Shown here: positions 43,126-52,816 of the stretch, piece by piece
Position numbering within the stretch: the stretch's first letter is position 1
How the letters are laid out: each line of letters opens with the position of its first letter
Assembly (NCBI RefSeq): GCF_000340885.1
Contig: NC_020291.1
Coordinates: 2,789,001-2,853,000 of the forward strand
DNA length: 64,000 nt
Origin: Clostridium saccharoperbutylacetonicum N1-4(HMT)
GTDB taxonomy: Bacteria > Bacillota > Clostridia > Clostridiales > Clostridiaceae
Reading direction: 5' to 3'
Notes under the pieces: generated by a model
Seen by the model: only the letters and a program-made list of their open reading frames with translations
Databases searched by the model: none
Told to the model about the DNA's origin: nothing
Program-made: the position numbers and the translations under genes

Positions 43126-44325
43126 ATGATAACAATAACTGATAAATCAAAATGCTGTGGCTGCAATGCTTGTGCTAATATATGTCCTAAAAATTGTATA
43201 AAGATGAAAAGAGATGAAGAAGGATTTCTATATCCTGATATATGCCAAGATGAATGCATAAGTTGTAACCTTTGTGAAAGTGTTTGTCCTGAAATAAATG
43301 TAAGAGCAGAGGTACCTTTTAAGCAAGATGGATATATTGTACAAATTAAAGATGAAAACATTCGTAGAGAGAGCACTGCAGGTGGAGCCTTTTCTGCAAT
43401 TGCTAGATATATAATCCAAAGTGGTGGTGTGGTCTTTGGAGTAGTAATGGATGATAAATTTTTAGCGCATCATACTTATGTTGAAAGTGAACTAGAATTA
43501 CAGAAATATAGAAATAGTAAATATGTTCAAAGTTTTGTTGGTGAATCGACTTTTAAGCAGGTTAGAGAATTTTTAAATAAAGGCAGAACGGTATGCTTCA
43601 GTGGTACTCCATGTCAGATTGAAGGGTTAAAACTTTTTTTAAAGGAGGACTATAAAAAGCTCATTACAGTTGATGTAGTATGCCGTGCAGTTCCATCACC
43701 CCTTGCATTTGAGAAATATATAGAGCTTCAGAATAAATGTTTAGGCACTGATATAATAAATGTTCGATTTAGGGATAAATACTTTGGTTATAAATATTCT
43801 ACAATGAATATCTGTACTGCAAAGAATAATTGGAGTTATCACCGTGGAATTGAATCTGACCCTTGGCTCAGAGCTTTTTTTTCAGGAATCTGCAATCGAC
43901 CGTCATGTTATGAATGCAATTTTAGGAAAAGATATAGGGTAAGTGATTTTACTATTTGGGATTGCTTTTCTGTTTGTAATTTTTCAAAAAAAATGGATGA
44001 TGATAAGGGGACTACGAGAATGTTAGTTCATACGAGTAAAGGAAGAGAGCTATTTGACAAGATAAAAGAAGAAATAAAGTATGTTGAATTAAATCCAGAT
44101 GAAATTGTTAATGGAGTTAAGGAGATTTTTGAACCATCTAAGCGAAATCCAAAGAGGGATGAGTTTATGGCAGATTTAAATATACTGGATGCGGAAAAAC
44201 TATTTAAAAAGTACTTTCCAAATACGATAAAAGTTAAAATTAAAAGATTTATAAGAATTGCTTTATATAAATTGAGAATATACAAGTTTGTAAAAAATCT
44301 TTATTCAATTATTCTAAAAAAATAG
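43126..44325 (+). CDS. Coenzyme F420 hydrogenase/dehydrogenase beta-subunit family protein
   Basis: A 399-residue protein. An N-terminal ferredoxin domain with two 4Fe-4S motifs (CCGCNACANICPKNC, and CISCNLCESVCPE) is followed by the FrhB-type domain, with RRESTAGGAFSAIARYII, FSGTPCQIEGLKL and a Cys-rich CNRPSCYECNF. F420 itself is not expected in Clostridium. In polysaccharide clusters this family travels with pyruvyltransferases and may serve in redox modification of the glycan or its precursor. That role is inference. The gap to the upstream gene is only 14 nt. Confidence 0.85.
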   Translation: MITITDKSKCCGCNACANICPKNCIKMKRDEEGFLYPDICQDECISCNLCESVCPEINVRAEVPFKQDGYIVQIKDENIRRESTAGGAFSAIARYIIQSGGVVFGVVMDDKFLAHHTYVESELELQKYRNSKYVQSFVGESTFKQVREFLNKGRTVCFSGTPCQIEGLKLFLKEDYKKLITVDVVCRAVPSPLAFEKYIELQNKCLGTDIINVRFRDKYFGYKYSTMNICTAKNNWSYHRGIESDPWLRAFFSGICNRPSCYECNFRKRYRVSDFTIWDCFSVCNFSKKMDDDKGTTRMLVHTSKGRELFDKIKEEIKYVELNPDEIVNGVKEIFEPSKRNPKRDEFMADLNILDAEKLFKKYFPNTIKVKIKRFIRIALYKLRIYKFVKNLYSIILKK

Positions 44326-44390
44326 GTGGAATAATTAAATAAATAATAGGAAGGAGAATTTGTGCTATATAGAAGTAGTACGTAATATAT

Positions 44391-45578
44391 ATGAAATTGA
44401 TGTTTATACATGGTGGAACAAAATTGAAGGAAGATGCTTCTGGAAACTTATATACCGATGGAAATTTTAATAATAAAATATGGGATAGATATCGTGTATT
44501 TTGTGATGATTTGCAAGTGTTATTGCGAAAAGAAGCTAAAATTTATGATAAGGACTATGCAATTAACAAATTTAATAAATTAGATAAAGATAGAGTCGAG
44601 TGTATTCCAATGCCAGAAATATATGCACCTGTGAAAAATTACTTCAATTTTGGGATTAGGCGGAAAATAAAGAGTATAATTGAGAATTCTATTAAGCAAT
44701 GTGATTATGTCATTGTTAGGTCAGCATCAAATTATTATTGTATTCAAGCTATAAAGATAGCTAAGAAATATAATAAACCATATTTGGTAGAAGTAACTGG
44801 GATTGCCTTTCATGCCAATTGGTATCATAGCATAAAAGGAAAGCTTGTTGCTTTTTATTCTGAAATGTGTGTTAAGCATTATGTTGGTCAAGCTCCTTAT
44901 GCAATTTATGTAACAAATGAAGTTCTTCAAAAGAGATATCCTTGTAAGGGAAGAACTCTTGGCTGCTCAGATGTTGAGTTAACTGATGTTAATGAACAAG
45001 TTTTAGAAGATAGGCTTAATAGAATTGAGAATGAGAAAACAAAAATTATAATTGGAACTGCTGCATTTTTAAATGTGAAGTGGAAGGGACAAGAATATGT
45101 TATCCGTGCTTTAGCAAAATTAAAAAAAATGGGTATTGATAATATAGAGTATCAATTAATTGGAGTAGGAGATAAAACATATCTTCAAAATATAGCTAAT
45201 AAATATAAAGTTTTAGACTGTGTGAAAATATTGGGAGGTAAGCCTCATGATGAGGTTTTTGAATGGTTAGATTCAATAGATATATATATTCAACCAAGTT
45301 TCCAAGAAGGGCTTTGTAGGGCTTTAGTTGAAGCTATGAGTAGAGCGTGCCCTATAATATGCTCTAATGTAGGTGGTAATAAGGAACTTGCAAATAAAGA
45401 ATTACTTTTTAAAAAGGGGAATGTCAATGATATTGTTAAGACGATTAATAAGATAATTGACAAGAATCTTCAGAGACAAGAAGTCGTTAGAAGTTTTGAA
45501 AAAGCAAAAGAATATAAAAAAGAAATATTAGATAAAAAGCGAAATGATTTTTATTTAGAGTTCATTAAAAGAAAATAA
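44391..45578 (+). CDS. Glycosyltransferase family 4
   Basis: A 395-residue GT-B glycosyltransferase. It begins KLMFIHGGTKLKEDASGN. The donor half shows IIIGTAAFLNVKWKGQEYVI, YQLIGVGDKTYLQ and YIQPSFQEGLCRALVEAMSR, the latter carrying the catalytic Glu-x7-Glu type site. It probably adds an internal sugar of the repeat unit. The ribosome site is poor: AAGGAG is about 40 nt upstream, with nothing close to the ATG. Expression may rely on coupling to the previous gene. Confidence 0.87.
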   Translation: MKLMFIHGGTKLKEDASGNLYTDGNFNNKIWDRYRVFCDDLQVLLRKEAKIYDKDYAINKFNKLDKDRVECIPMPEIYAPVKNYFNFGIRRKIKSIIENSIKQCDYVIVRSASNYYCIQAIKIAKKYNKPYLVEVTGIAFHANWYHSIKGKLVAFYSEMCVKHYVGQAPYAIYVTNEVLQKRYPCKGRTLGCSDVELTDVNEQVLEDRLNRIENEKTKIIIGTAAFLNVKWKGQEYVIRALAKLKKMGIDNIEYQLIGVGDKTYLQNIANKYKVLDCVKILGGKPHDEVFEWLDSIDIYIQPSFQEGLCRALVEAMSRACPIICSNVGGNKELANKELLFKKGNVNDIVKTINKIIDKNLQRQEVVRSFEKAKEYKKEILDKKRNDFYLEFIKRK

Positions 45579-45595
45579 GGAGAATAATTATAAGT

Positions 45596-46513
45596 ATGAA
45601 AATTTCTGTTGTAATGGCAACTTATAATGGTGAAAAATTTATAATTGAACAATTAGAGTCAATAATTAACCAGACTGTATTACCTGATGAAGTAATCATA
45701 TGTGATGATAAATCCGAGGATTTAACAATTACAATAATAGAGGATTTTATTAAAAAGAATGACTTAATTGGATGGAAGGTATATGAAAATTCTTTTAACT
45801 TAGGTTATTCAGCTAATTTTAGTAGAGCATTAAAATTAGCAACAGGAGATTTGATTTTTTTAGCAGATCAAGATGATATATGGTTAAAGGATAAAATACA
45901 AATTATGTCTGAAGTAATGAATAGGCATTTAGAAATAGATTTATTAGCTTCGAATGTTATTCCATTCTATATGGACGAAAAATCCAATAAAGTAAACTAT
46001 GAAAGAATTGGAATAAAATCTTTAGTAAAAATTCCTTTTAGCAGCCGTTGGATTAAACCTGTGAGACCTGGTTGCTCCTTTTGCATACGGAAGAATTTAT
46101 TAAAGGATTATTATAAAATATGGTTTAATAAATATCCACATGATTGCTTGTTATGGGGACTTGCAAATTTAAATAGCAGTTCCTATTTAATTAATAGAAA
46201 CACAATTAAATATAGAAGGCATGGCTTAACTGCTTCTAACAGAGGTAATAAACAGTTAGATTATAGGCTTGTTAATATAAAAAATGAAATTGTAATAGCC
46301 AAAAGAATGCTTAGCTATTTAACATCAAAAAATAATTTCAATGATAATAAAAAAAAATTTATACGAAAGCAAAAAGAAGTTTATGAAAAAAGATACAATG
46401 CTCTAATTTCAAACAATCTATTCTCAGCGATAAAGCTATTATTAAATATTAAGTATTATGCAAGAATTAGATTTTGGCTTACTGATTTATATTATATTTT
46501 ACAGAAGAATTAG
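45596..46513 (+). CDS. Glycosyltransferase family 2
   Basis: A 305-residue GT-A enzyme. The N-terminus SVVMATYNGEKFIIEQLESI is the family nucleotide-binding start, and FLADQDDIWLKDKI holds the DXD-type metal site. VRPGCSFCIRK lies near the acceptor site. Resemblance to rhamnosyltransferases is general only. It lies 18 nt after the GT4 gene, with AAGGAG upstream of the ATG, and precedes the polymerase. Confidence 0.88.
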   Translation: MKISVVMATYNGEKFIIEQLESIINQTVLPDEVIICDDKSEDLTITIIEDFIKKNDLIGWKVYENSFNLGYSANFSRALKLATGDLIFLADQDDIWLKDKIQIMSEVMNRHLEIDLLASNVIPFYMDEKSNKVNYERIGIKSLVKIPFSSRWIKPVRPGCSFCIRKNLLKDYYKIWFNKYPHDCLLWGLANLNSSSYLINRNTIKYRRHGLTASNRGNKQLDYRLVNIKNEIVIAKRMLSYLTSKNNFNDNKKKFIRKQKEVYEKRYNALISNNLFSAIKLLLNIKYYARIRFWLTDLYYILQKN

Positions 46514-46562
46514 AAGAAGGATTTATTATAAAATACTAATAATTTAAATTGAGGAATTAGTT

Positions 46563-47897
46563 ATGATATATATTTTACTTTTTACAATGATATTATTTTT
46601 AGTGTTATCATATAGGGTTTTTGATAGAGATATTATTTCGCCATCAGTAATAGTTTGTATAATGTTTATTATTTGTATTACTTTTGCTACTTATAATATT
46701 GATAATTGGGGAATTGATTATCAATTTAAAACTTACATGATACTTTTTCTAGGATTACTTAGTTTTATAATCACTGGAATTATTATTAATTATGCTTGTA
46801 AGATAAGTTTAAGAAAAAAAATAAATAAGAACTATAATAATGAGTTAAAGTTATATTATTTGGATAAAAAGATAATGTTTATTTTTTTAGTAATAGATAT
46901 TGGCACAACTTTTTTTTATTTTAAAGAAGTATATAGGATTTCTCTTTTGGCAGGAAATGACTTGGGATATTTAGGAATGATGAGTTACTATAGAGGTTAT
47001 GTTGCATATAATTCATTAGCTGAGGGGATTCCAACCTTGCTAACAGAATTTGTTAAATTATGTACTGCTTTAGGCTTTGTTTCTATATATATTTTTATTT
47101 ATAACTCAATAATTAAAAGAGATTTCAAGAGGGATGGATATTTAATAATATTTATATTATTGACAATGATTCAAACAGTATTAGGCGGAGGCAGAGGAAC
47201 AATTTTATGGTTATTTTCAACAGCCTTTGTAGCAAGCTATATAACTGTAATGAGAAAGCGAAATTGGAAGGGATATATTAATTCTAAATATATAAAAGAT
47301 GGAATTTTAATACTTATAGTTTTGCTATTTGGCTTTTATTTTCTAAAAAATTTAATAAGAATTTTTAATACTACTGATTCTATTGTTGATTATATTTCAG
47401 CCTATGCAGGAGGATCAATTCAATTATTTGATTTATATATAAAAGATCCAATACTACCTTCGAAATTAGTGGGACAAGAATCCTTTGTTGGTATATATAA
47501 TACCTTGGATAAACTAGGTTTTATGGATATAGCATCATTTTATCCTAATAATTCAAACTTGGAGTTTAGATTATCAAATGGAATTAGTATAGGAAATGTT
47601 TATGGTGCTTTTCGAAGATATTATCACGATTTTGGAATAGTAGGAGTCTGTGGTTTACAAATGATATGCTCAGCATTTTACCATATATATTATAACAAGA
47701 TTAGGACTTTTAATAAAAGCCATAAATCAGATTTCTATATTTTATTATACTCATATTTAACATATCATCTTTTTATGATGCCAATAGATGATATCTTTTT
47801 TAAAAATTTTATTTCTTTAAATTGTATCACAACAGTAATTTTATTATATGTTGTATACCATATCATGAGTAATGTGAAAATTAAACTTATGCGGTAA
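46563..47897 (+). CDS. Oligosaccharide repeat unit polymerase (Wzy-like), cluster 1
   Basis: A 444-residue polytopic membrane protein with about eleven segments and a large external loop (residues about 275-360, with GQESFVGIYNTLDKLG and FRLSNGISIGNVYGAFRRYY). This is the usual plan of Wzy polymerases, which link lipid-borne repeat units on the outer face. Sequence conservation is low, so the call rests on topology and context. The last eight codons (VKIKLMR and stop) lie inside fold-back element copy B, so the natural C-terminus may have been altered by its insertion. Confidence 0.78.
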   Translation: MIYILLFTMILFLVLSYRVFDRDIISPSVIVCIMFIICITFATYNIDNWGIDYQFKTYMILFLGLLSFIITGIIINYACKISLRKKINKNYNNELKLYYLDKKIMFIFLVIDIGTTFFYFKEVYRISLLAGNDLGYLGMMSYYRGYVAYNSLAEGIPTLLTEFVKLCTALGFVSIYIFIYNSIIKRDFKRDGYLIIFILLTMIQTVLGGGRGTILWLFSTAFVASYITVMRKRNWKGYINSKYIKDGILILIVLLFGFYFLKNLIRIFNTTDSIVDYISAYAGGSIQLFDLYIKDPILPSKLVGQESFVGIYNTLDKLGFMDIASFYPNNSNLEFRLSNGISIGNVYGAFRRYYHDFGIVGVCGLQMICSAFYHIYYNKIRTFNKSHKSDFYILLYSYLTYHLFMMPIDDIFFKNFISLNCITTVILLYVVYHIMSNVKIKLMR

Positions 47898-48174
47898 CTT
47901 ACCGAAATTACATACATTTTCATTCCACAGGACTTATGAAATTTTCGCTAGAAGCTTCTAAATGGGGACTTACCGCCATTTCAGCGTGCTCCAGATGTAA
48001 AATTTGGACAAGCTGAAATGGAACAAGCCCCCATTAATAATCTTCAACAGCTCAATTTCATATGCCTGTTCCACAAAAATGTATGCAATTTCTGGTTTAG
48101 TGATCTCATTTAAGTTTAACGAATATACAGCAATTTTCCATTTATAAGTTCGATTATTAATTTGGGCATCTATA
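47881..48174 (-). repeat. Fold-back element, copy B
   Basis: Read on the minus strand this is the same element as 38659-39025. Shared stretches include CCAAATTAATAAT, AACTTATAAATG, GGCTTGT, TTACATCTGGA, CACGCTGAAATG, CCATTTAGAA, CGAAAATTTCA and AGTCCTGTGGAA. The two arms are complementary around TGGGGGCTTGTTCC. It lacks the extra segment of copy A. Its edge overlaps the polymerase stop. The 313-bp gap holds little else. Confidence 0.75.
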
Positions 48175-48210
48175 GGAAGTTTAAAATTAATTTATAAGGG
48201 GTTAATATAA

Positions 48211-48864
48211 GTGAGTTTATTTAGAAAAATAAAATATGCAATAGATAAATTTCATATACGGAGATATTGGAGAAAAATTAATAAACACAATTATACAAGA
48301 TTAGGAATAATAAGCAATCCTATGTATATTAACTTAATTAAGAATGGACATGTAATAATTGGTAAGAATACATATGGACAAATTAATATTCACTCAACGG
48401 GAAATATTAATGAATATTTGTGCATAGGTTCTAATTGCTCTATATCTTGTTATTCTGATTTTTTATTAGGAGGAGAGCATAACTATAAATGTATAACAAT
48501 GTATCCATATAAGGTAAGAAAGTTTAATTATTTATTTGAAGCATTAACTAAAGGTCCACTTATAATAGATGATGAGGTTTGGATTGGAGATAAAGCTCTT
48601 ATTCTATCAGGGGTGCATATTGGAAAGGGTGCAATTGTTGCTGCTGGAAGTGTTGTTGTTCATGATGTACCACCATATGCAATTGTTGGTGGTAATCCTG
48701 CAAAAGTAATAAAATACAGATTTTCAAGTACAATAATTAATAAAATAATGTCTATTAATTTGAGTGAAATGAATGTATCAATTGAAGATATAGAATATCT
48801 CTATAAAAATATAACAGAAGAAAATGTTGATGAATTAGTAGAATACTTTAAAACAAAATCATAA
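48211..48864 (+). CDS. CatB-related O-acetyltransferase (hexapeptide repeat)
   Basis: A 217-residue left-handed beta-helix acetyltransferase. Hexapeptide turns run from about residue 45 (KNGHVIIGKNTYGQINIHST), through GSNCSISCYSDFLLGGEH, to PLIIDDEVWIGDKALILSGV and GKGAIVAAGSVVVHDVPPYA, ending with GGNPAKVIKYRF. The active-site His is probably that of GGEHN. It likely O-acetylates a sugar of the repeat unit using acetyl-CoA. The start is GTG with AAGGGG upstream. It directly follows fold-back element B. Confidence 0.87.
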   Translation: MSLFRKIKYAIDKFHIRRYWRKINKHNYTRLGIISNPMYINLIKNGHVIIGKNTYGQINIHSTGNINEYLCIGSNCSISCYSDFLLGGEHNYKCITMYPYKVRKFNYLFEALTKGPLIIDDEVWIGDKALILSGVHIGKGAIVAAGSVVVHDVPPYAIVGGNPAKVIKYRFSSTIINKIMSINLSEMNVSIEDIEYLYKNITEENVDELVEYFKTKS

Positions 48865-48917
48865 ACTAAAGCAGTTAAATGTAGACCTTAATAGAACTTA
48901 ATATATCAAAAGGAGTT

Positions 48918-49139
48918 TTGTATGTAAAAAATAAAAAAATTTTTTGATTGAGGCTGTGCCAAAAAACAATATTAAAGTTTTTAATTTGCAGACTATTTTA
49001 GATAAAGAGTACTCAAGTGAAATATATGATGACATGCTCAAGAAGTCAAAAATATAAGTTAACATATAGAATAAAATTCCCAAGTATAAGAAATGGAAAA
49101 TTAACTTTTTATGGATATTTAATGAATAATTCTAACTAG
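48918..49139 (+). pseudogene. Probable decayed short gene (two homopolymer frameshifts)
   Basis: AAAAGGAG precedes a TTG whose frame reads MYVKNKKIF and stops at once. After a shift in the A7T6 run, the neighbouring frame continues LIEAVPKNNIKVFNLQTILD to MLKKSK, then stops at an A run. A second shift continues KLTYRIKFPSIRNGKLTFYG to NNSN and a stop. The residue composition looks protein-like, but I do not recognise a family. It could be the stump of a glycan-modifying gene. Sequencing errors in the homopolymers are possible. Confidence 0.4.
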
Positions 49140-49195
49140 ATGCTAGACAATTATAATTGAAATTTTAAATATAATTAATTTCTGAGGAAATATAA

Positions 49196-50641
49196 ATGAA
49201 TAACCGAGTTAAAGAAATTATAAAAAATATTATTTATATTGTAACTGCTAATGGAATAGGAATGATAATATCTGCACTAATTACTCTTATTGTTCCTAAA
49301 TTTTTAGGAGTTAAAGAATATGGCTATTGGCAGCTGTATACGCTTTATATATCATATGTTGGATTTTTCGCCTTCGGATGGTGTGATGGAATTTATTTAA
49401 GATTTGGAGGATATAAATATGAGGATCTTGAGAAGGAAACTTTTGTTTCTCAATTTTGGTTATTAACTATATTCCAAGTATTTTTATCCTTGCTGTTATT
49501 TATAGCAGCTATATTTTTAATTAAAGACTCTAACAAACAGTATGTAGCATATATGACTATATTATGTGGATTTGTAACAATAATAAAATCTTTTGTCTTA
49601 CTAATTTTACAAGCAACAAATCGTATCAGAGAATTTGCTAAGTATACACGATTAAATCAATATATATATATTGTAATAACTATGGCAGCACTATTTTTAG
49701 GAATTCGTAGTTTTGAGATTTTACTAATAATTGATATCATAAGTAAATTTATAGTATTAATTTTATGCTTTAAATGCTGCAAAGAAGTAATATGGGGAAC
49801 ATTTGCTCCGCTAGTATGTGCTATGGCTGAAGCTAAAATGAATATTAATGCTGGAATAAAATTAATGCTTGCTAATATAGCTAGTTCCTTAATAATCGGA
49901 ATTGTTAGAATTGGAATCGAACGTAAATGGGATATCTTTGTATTTGGAAAGCTATCATTGACCTTGAGTATTTCAAATTTGCTGGTGTCGTTTATTAATG
50001 CAATAGGAGTTGTTATGTATCCAATTCTTAGAAGAATGCCTAGAGATAAACTTCCAAGTATGTATACTGCATTACGTACATTGCTAATGAGTGTACTTTT
50101 GCTTGTGTTAGCATCATATTATCCTTTAAAAGTTATTATGTCAATGTGGCTGCCTAATTATGCTGATAGCTTGATTTATATGGCTATATTGTTTCCTATG
50201 TGCATTTATGAAAGTCATATGGCTTTATTAATAAACACCTATTTGAAAACTTTAAGAAAAGAGGCAGTTATGTTATATATTAACGTATTATCAGTAGTTG
50301 CTAGTTTAATATTAACAAGTGCTATTGTGCTTTTCTTTAATAATTTGAATTTATTGGTGTTTTTGATTGTAGCTCTTATTGCATTTAGATGTATAATTGC
50401 TGAATTATACATTAGCAGGATTATGGGGATAAGAGTAGGAAAAGATATGGTAATAGAATCTGTTATGTCAATAGCATTTATTACTTTAGCTTGGTTTTCT
50501 AGTTGTGTAATTGGATTTATGATTTATATAATTTTCTATGTAATATATATATCGATAAAGAAGAAGGATATTATGGAGAAACTATCAACACTAAAAACCA
50601 CTATATGGAGTGAACAAAAAGAAGTTAGTAGCCTAATATAA
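49196..50641 (+). CDS. Polysaccharide flippase (Wzx-like), cluster 1
   Basis: A 481-residue membrane protein of the MOP superfamily, with about twelve to fourteen segments. The N-terminal block IVTANGIGMIISALITLIVP and KFLGVKEYGYWQLYTLY is characteristic. It moves the lipid-linked repeat unit across the membrane, after which the Wzy-type polymerase joins units. It is one of two flippases in the window, which supports two separate glycan systems. The ribosome site GAGG is about 10 nt upstream. Confidence 0.88.
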   Translation: MNNRVKEIIKNIIYIVTANGIGMIISALITLIVPKFLGVKEYGYWQLYTLYISYVGFFAFGWCDGIYLRFGGYKYEDLEKETFVSQFWLLTIFQVFLSLLLFIAAIFLIKDSNKQYVAYMTILCGFVTIIKSFVLLILQATNRIREFAKYTRLNQYIYIVITMAALFLGIRSFEILLIIDIISKFIVLILCFKCCKEVIWGTFAPLVCAMAEAKMNINAGIKLMLANIASSLIIGIVRIGIERKWDIFVFGKLSLTLSISNLLVSFINAIGVVMYPILRRMPRDKLPSMYTALRTLLMSVLLLVLASYYPLKVIMSMWLPNYADSLIYMAILFPMCIYESHMALLINTYLKTLRKEAVMLYINVLSVVASLILTSAIVLFFNNLNLLVFLIVALIAFRCIIAELYISRIMGIRVGKDMVIESVMSIAFITLAWFSSCVIGFMIYIIFYVIYISIKKKDIMEKLSTLKTTIWSEQKEVSSLI

Positions 50642-50660
50642 ATAAAAGGAGTAGAAATTC

Positions 50661-51536
50661 ATGAAAGGAATTATTTTAGCAGGTGGTTCAGGCACTCGCC
50701 TATACCCAGTAACTAAAGCAATGTCAAAACAAATGTTGCCAATATATGATAAACCAATGATTTATTATCCTATGTCGGTTTTAATACTTGCAGGAATAAG
50801 AGAGATTTTAATTATATCAACGCCAAGAGATATAAATAATTTTAAAGAATTATTTAAAGATGGACGAGAATTAGGACTAAGTATTAAATATGCAGTACAA
50901 GAGAAGCCAAATGGTCTTGCAGAAGCATTTATAATAGGGGAAGAATTTATTAATAATGATAAGGTTGCAATGGTTCTTGGAGATAATATTTTCTATGGTC
51001 AGAGTTTTTCAGAGCATTTGAAAAAAGCTGCAAGCTTAGAATGCGGAGCTTATATATTTGGCTATTATGTTAAAAATCCAAAGTCCTTTGGTGTTGTTGA
51101 GTTTGATGATACTGGTAAAGTAATTTCTTTAGAGGAAAAGCCAGATAAACCAAAGTCAAAATATGCTGTACCTGGGCTTTATTTTTACGATAATTCAGTA
51201 GTTAAAAAGGCTAAGAAACTAAAACCATCCCAAAGAGGAGAACTTGAAATAACTGATTTAAACAGATGTTATATGAAGGAAGGCACCTTAAAGGTAAAAT
51301 TACTTGGGAGAGGAATGGCCTGGCTTGATACAGGAACTCATACCTCTATGCTTCAAGCAGCAAACTTTGTTGAAGCAGTCCAAAGTACTCAGGGGACTTA
51401 TATAGCCTGCCTTGAAGAAATAGCTTATAGACAAAGCTGGATAACTTCAGAACAAGTAATCGAACTCGCTAAACCATTAATAAAAACAGGATATGGTAAA
51501 TACCTAATGGATATAGTTGAAGAAAAGAAATTATGA
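50661..51536 (+). CDS. rfbA: Glucose-1-phosphate thymidylyltransferase
   Basis: A 291-residue nucleotidyltransferase making dTDP-glucose from Glc-1-P and dTTP. The signature [19 protein letters not shown] is at the N-terminus. [11 protein letters not shown] (metal Asp), [19 protein letters not shown] and [16 protein letters not shown] are all present. The length is normal. It is the first step toward dTDP-rhamnose and related deoxysugars. rfbB, rfbC and rfbD are not in the window, so the rest of the pathway must lie elsewhere. AAAGGAG precedes the ATG. Confidence 0.96.
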   Translation: MKGIILAGGSGTRLYPVTKAMSKQMLPIYDKPMIYYPMSVLILAGIREILIISTPRDINNFKELFKDGRELGLSIKYAVQEKPNGLAEAFIIGEEFINNDKVAMVLGDNIFYGQSFSEHLKKAASLECGAYIFGYYVKNPKSFGVVEFDDTGKVISLEEKPDKPKSKYAVPGLYFYDNSVVKKAKKLKPSQRGELEITDLNRCYMKEGTLKVKLLGRGMAWLDTGTHTSMLQAANFVEAVQSTQGTYIACLEEIAYRQSWITSEQVIELAKPLIKTGYGKYLMDIVEEKKL

Positions 51537-51692
51537 AGTGATTTTTTGTCTACTTGATAATTGAAGATTATTAATTGGAGCATAGAGATTTAAATATATT
51601 ATGTTCAATATCAAAAAAATTACTTGGTTAATTATGCACATAATTAAGATATTATCATATATTATCTTTGTAATGCATTAGGAGGGAGAGCA

Positions 51693-51923
51693 ATGATGCC
51701 AACAAAAAGCAAGTTGATTTCCAGGTTGATTATATATTCTTTGATTATCTTAATTATGCCTATTTTAGCAATTCAGGTTGATTTTATAAAAAATATAGTA
51801 TTATGGTTATTTAAGAATAAAACAAATGCATATGAATATTTGCAATTTAGTGGAGCATTCTTAGGAGTAATAGGAGCTGTTGGGGGAACTACCCTTTTAA
51901 TTGATAAAGAAAAAAAATTATAA
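51693..51923 (+). CDS. Small membrane protein, unknown
   Basis: A 76-residue protein with two hydrophobic segments (about 10-28 and 50-68) joined by a short charged loop with aromatic residues (FKNKTNAYEYLQFSG). The second segment is Gly-rich (GAFLGVIGAVGGTTLL). AGGAGGGAG precedes twin ATGs at 51693 and 51696, a better ribosome site than many neighbours, so it is probably a real gene. I recognise no family. It lies alone between rfbA and the sugar transferase, with 150-240 bp gaps on each side. Confidence 0.6.
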   Translation: MMPTKSKLISRLIIYSLIILIMPILAIQVDFIKNIVLWLFKNKTNAYEYLQFSGAFLGVIGAVGGTTLLIDKEKKL

Positions 51924-52162
51924 AATAGGCACAGATAAAGTAGTAGTTCTAATTTGTAAAATTTTTATATTATTTTAGAATAGTTACTGCAATTATAAAA
52001 AGAGGAAAGTATCTGAATATAGATTCAAAGGAGTTGTATTTAGATACTTAATTAAATTAAAATCATAAAATCGTAAAAACACAAATATATTTTAATGTTA
52101 TTGATTTTATATAGGCTAACAGGCCAATATATATTTTATCAATTAATTTATGGAGGAAATTA

Positions 52163-52816
52163 ATGCAGGAATTAAATATGAAAACAGGAGAGTTTGTAAA
52201 TCAAAATCAGAAAAAATTTTATGAATTCACAAAAAGATTAATAGATATAATTTCATCGATATGCGGACTTATAATATTATTTCCCATATTAATTATAGTT
52301 GCAATTGCAATAAAAATAGAATCCAAAGGACCAGTTATTTTTTCTCAAGAGAGGATTGGAGTAAATGGGAGAAAGTTTAAAATGTACAAATTCCGATCAA
52401 TGATAGTAGATGCAGAGAAATATAAAGAAAAACTATTGAAGCAAAATGAAATGAATGGTCCAATGTTTAAAATTAAAAATGACCCAAGGGTAACTAGGAT
52501 AGGTAAATTTATAAGACGTACAAGCATAGATGAATTGCCTCAACTATTAAACATATTAAAAGGTGATATGAGTTTAGTTGGGCCAAGACCATCCTTACCA
52601 AAAGAAGTTGAAAAGTTTTCACCATGGATGTTAGAAAGACTAAAAGTTAAGCCAGGGTTAACTTGTTATTGGCAAATATCAGGAAGGAATGATATTCAAT
52701 TTGAAGATTGGATGAAACTTGATATAAAATATGTGAAAGAAAGAGGAACATTATTAGATATTAAGCTAGTAATAAGAACATTTTTTGTGTTGTTTGGTGA
52801 TGAACATGCTAGCTAG
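52163..52816 (+). CDS. Initiating sugar transferase (undecaprenyl-phosphate sugar phosphotransferase)
   Basis: A 217-residue monotopic phosphoglycosyltransferase that puts the first sugar phosphate onto undecaprenyl phosphate. An N-terminal re-entrant hydrophobic helix (about residues 25-47) is followed by FSQERIGVNGRKFKMYKFRS, the catalytic Asp-Glu in RTSIDELPQLLN, VGPRPSLPKEVEKF and KPGLTCYWQISGRND. It lacks the extra N-terminal membrane domain of WbaP. It is the only initiating enzyme seen in the window, so either glycan cluster may use it. ATGGAGG lies before the ATG. A terminator follows. Confidence 0.93.
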   Translation: MQELNMKTGEFVNQNQKKFYEFTKRLIDIISSICGLIILFPILIIVAIAIKIESKGPVIFSQERIGVNGRKFKMYKFRSMIVDAEKYKEKLLKQNEMNGPMFKIKNDPRVTRIGKFIRRTSIDELPQLLNILKGDMSLVGPRPSLPKEVEKFSPWMLERLKVKPGLTCYWQISGRNDIQFEDWMKLDIKYVKERGTLLDIKLVIRTFFVLFGDEHAS

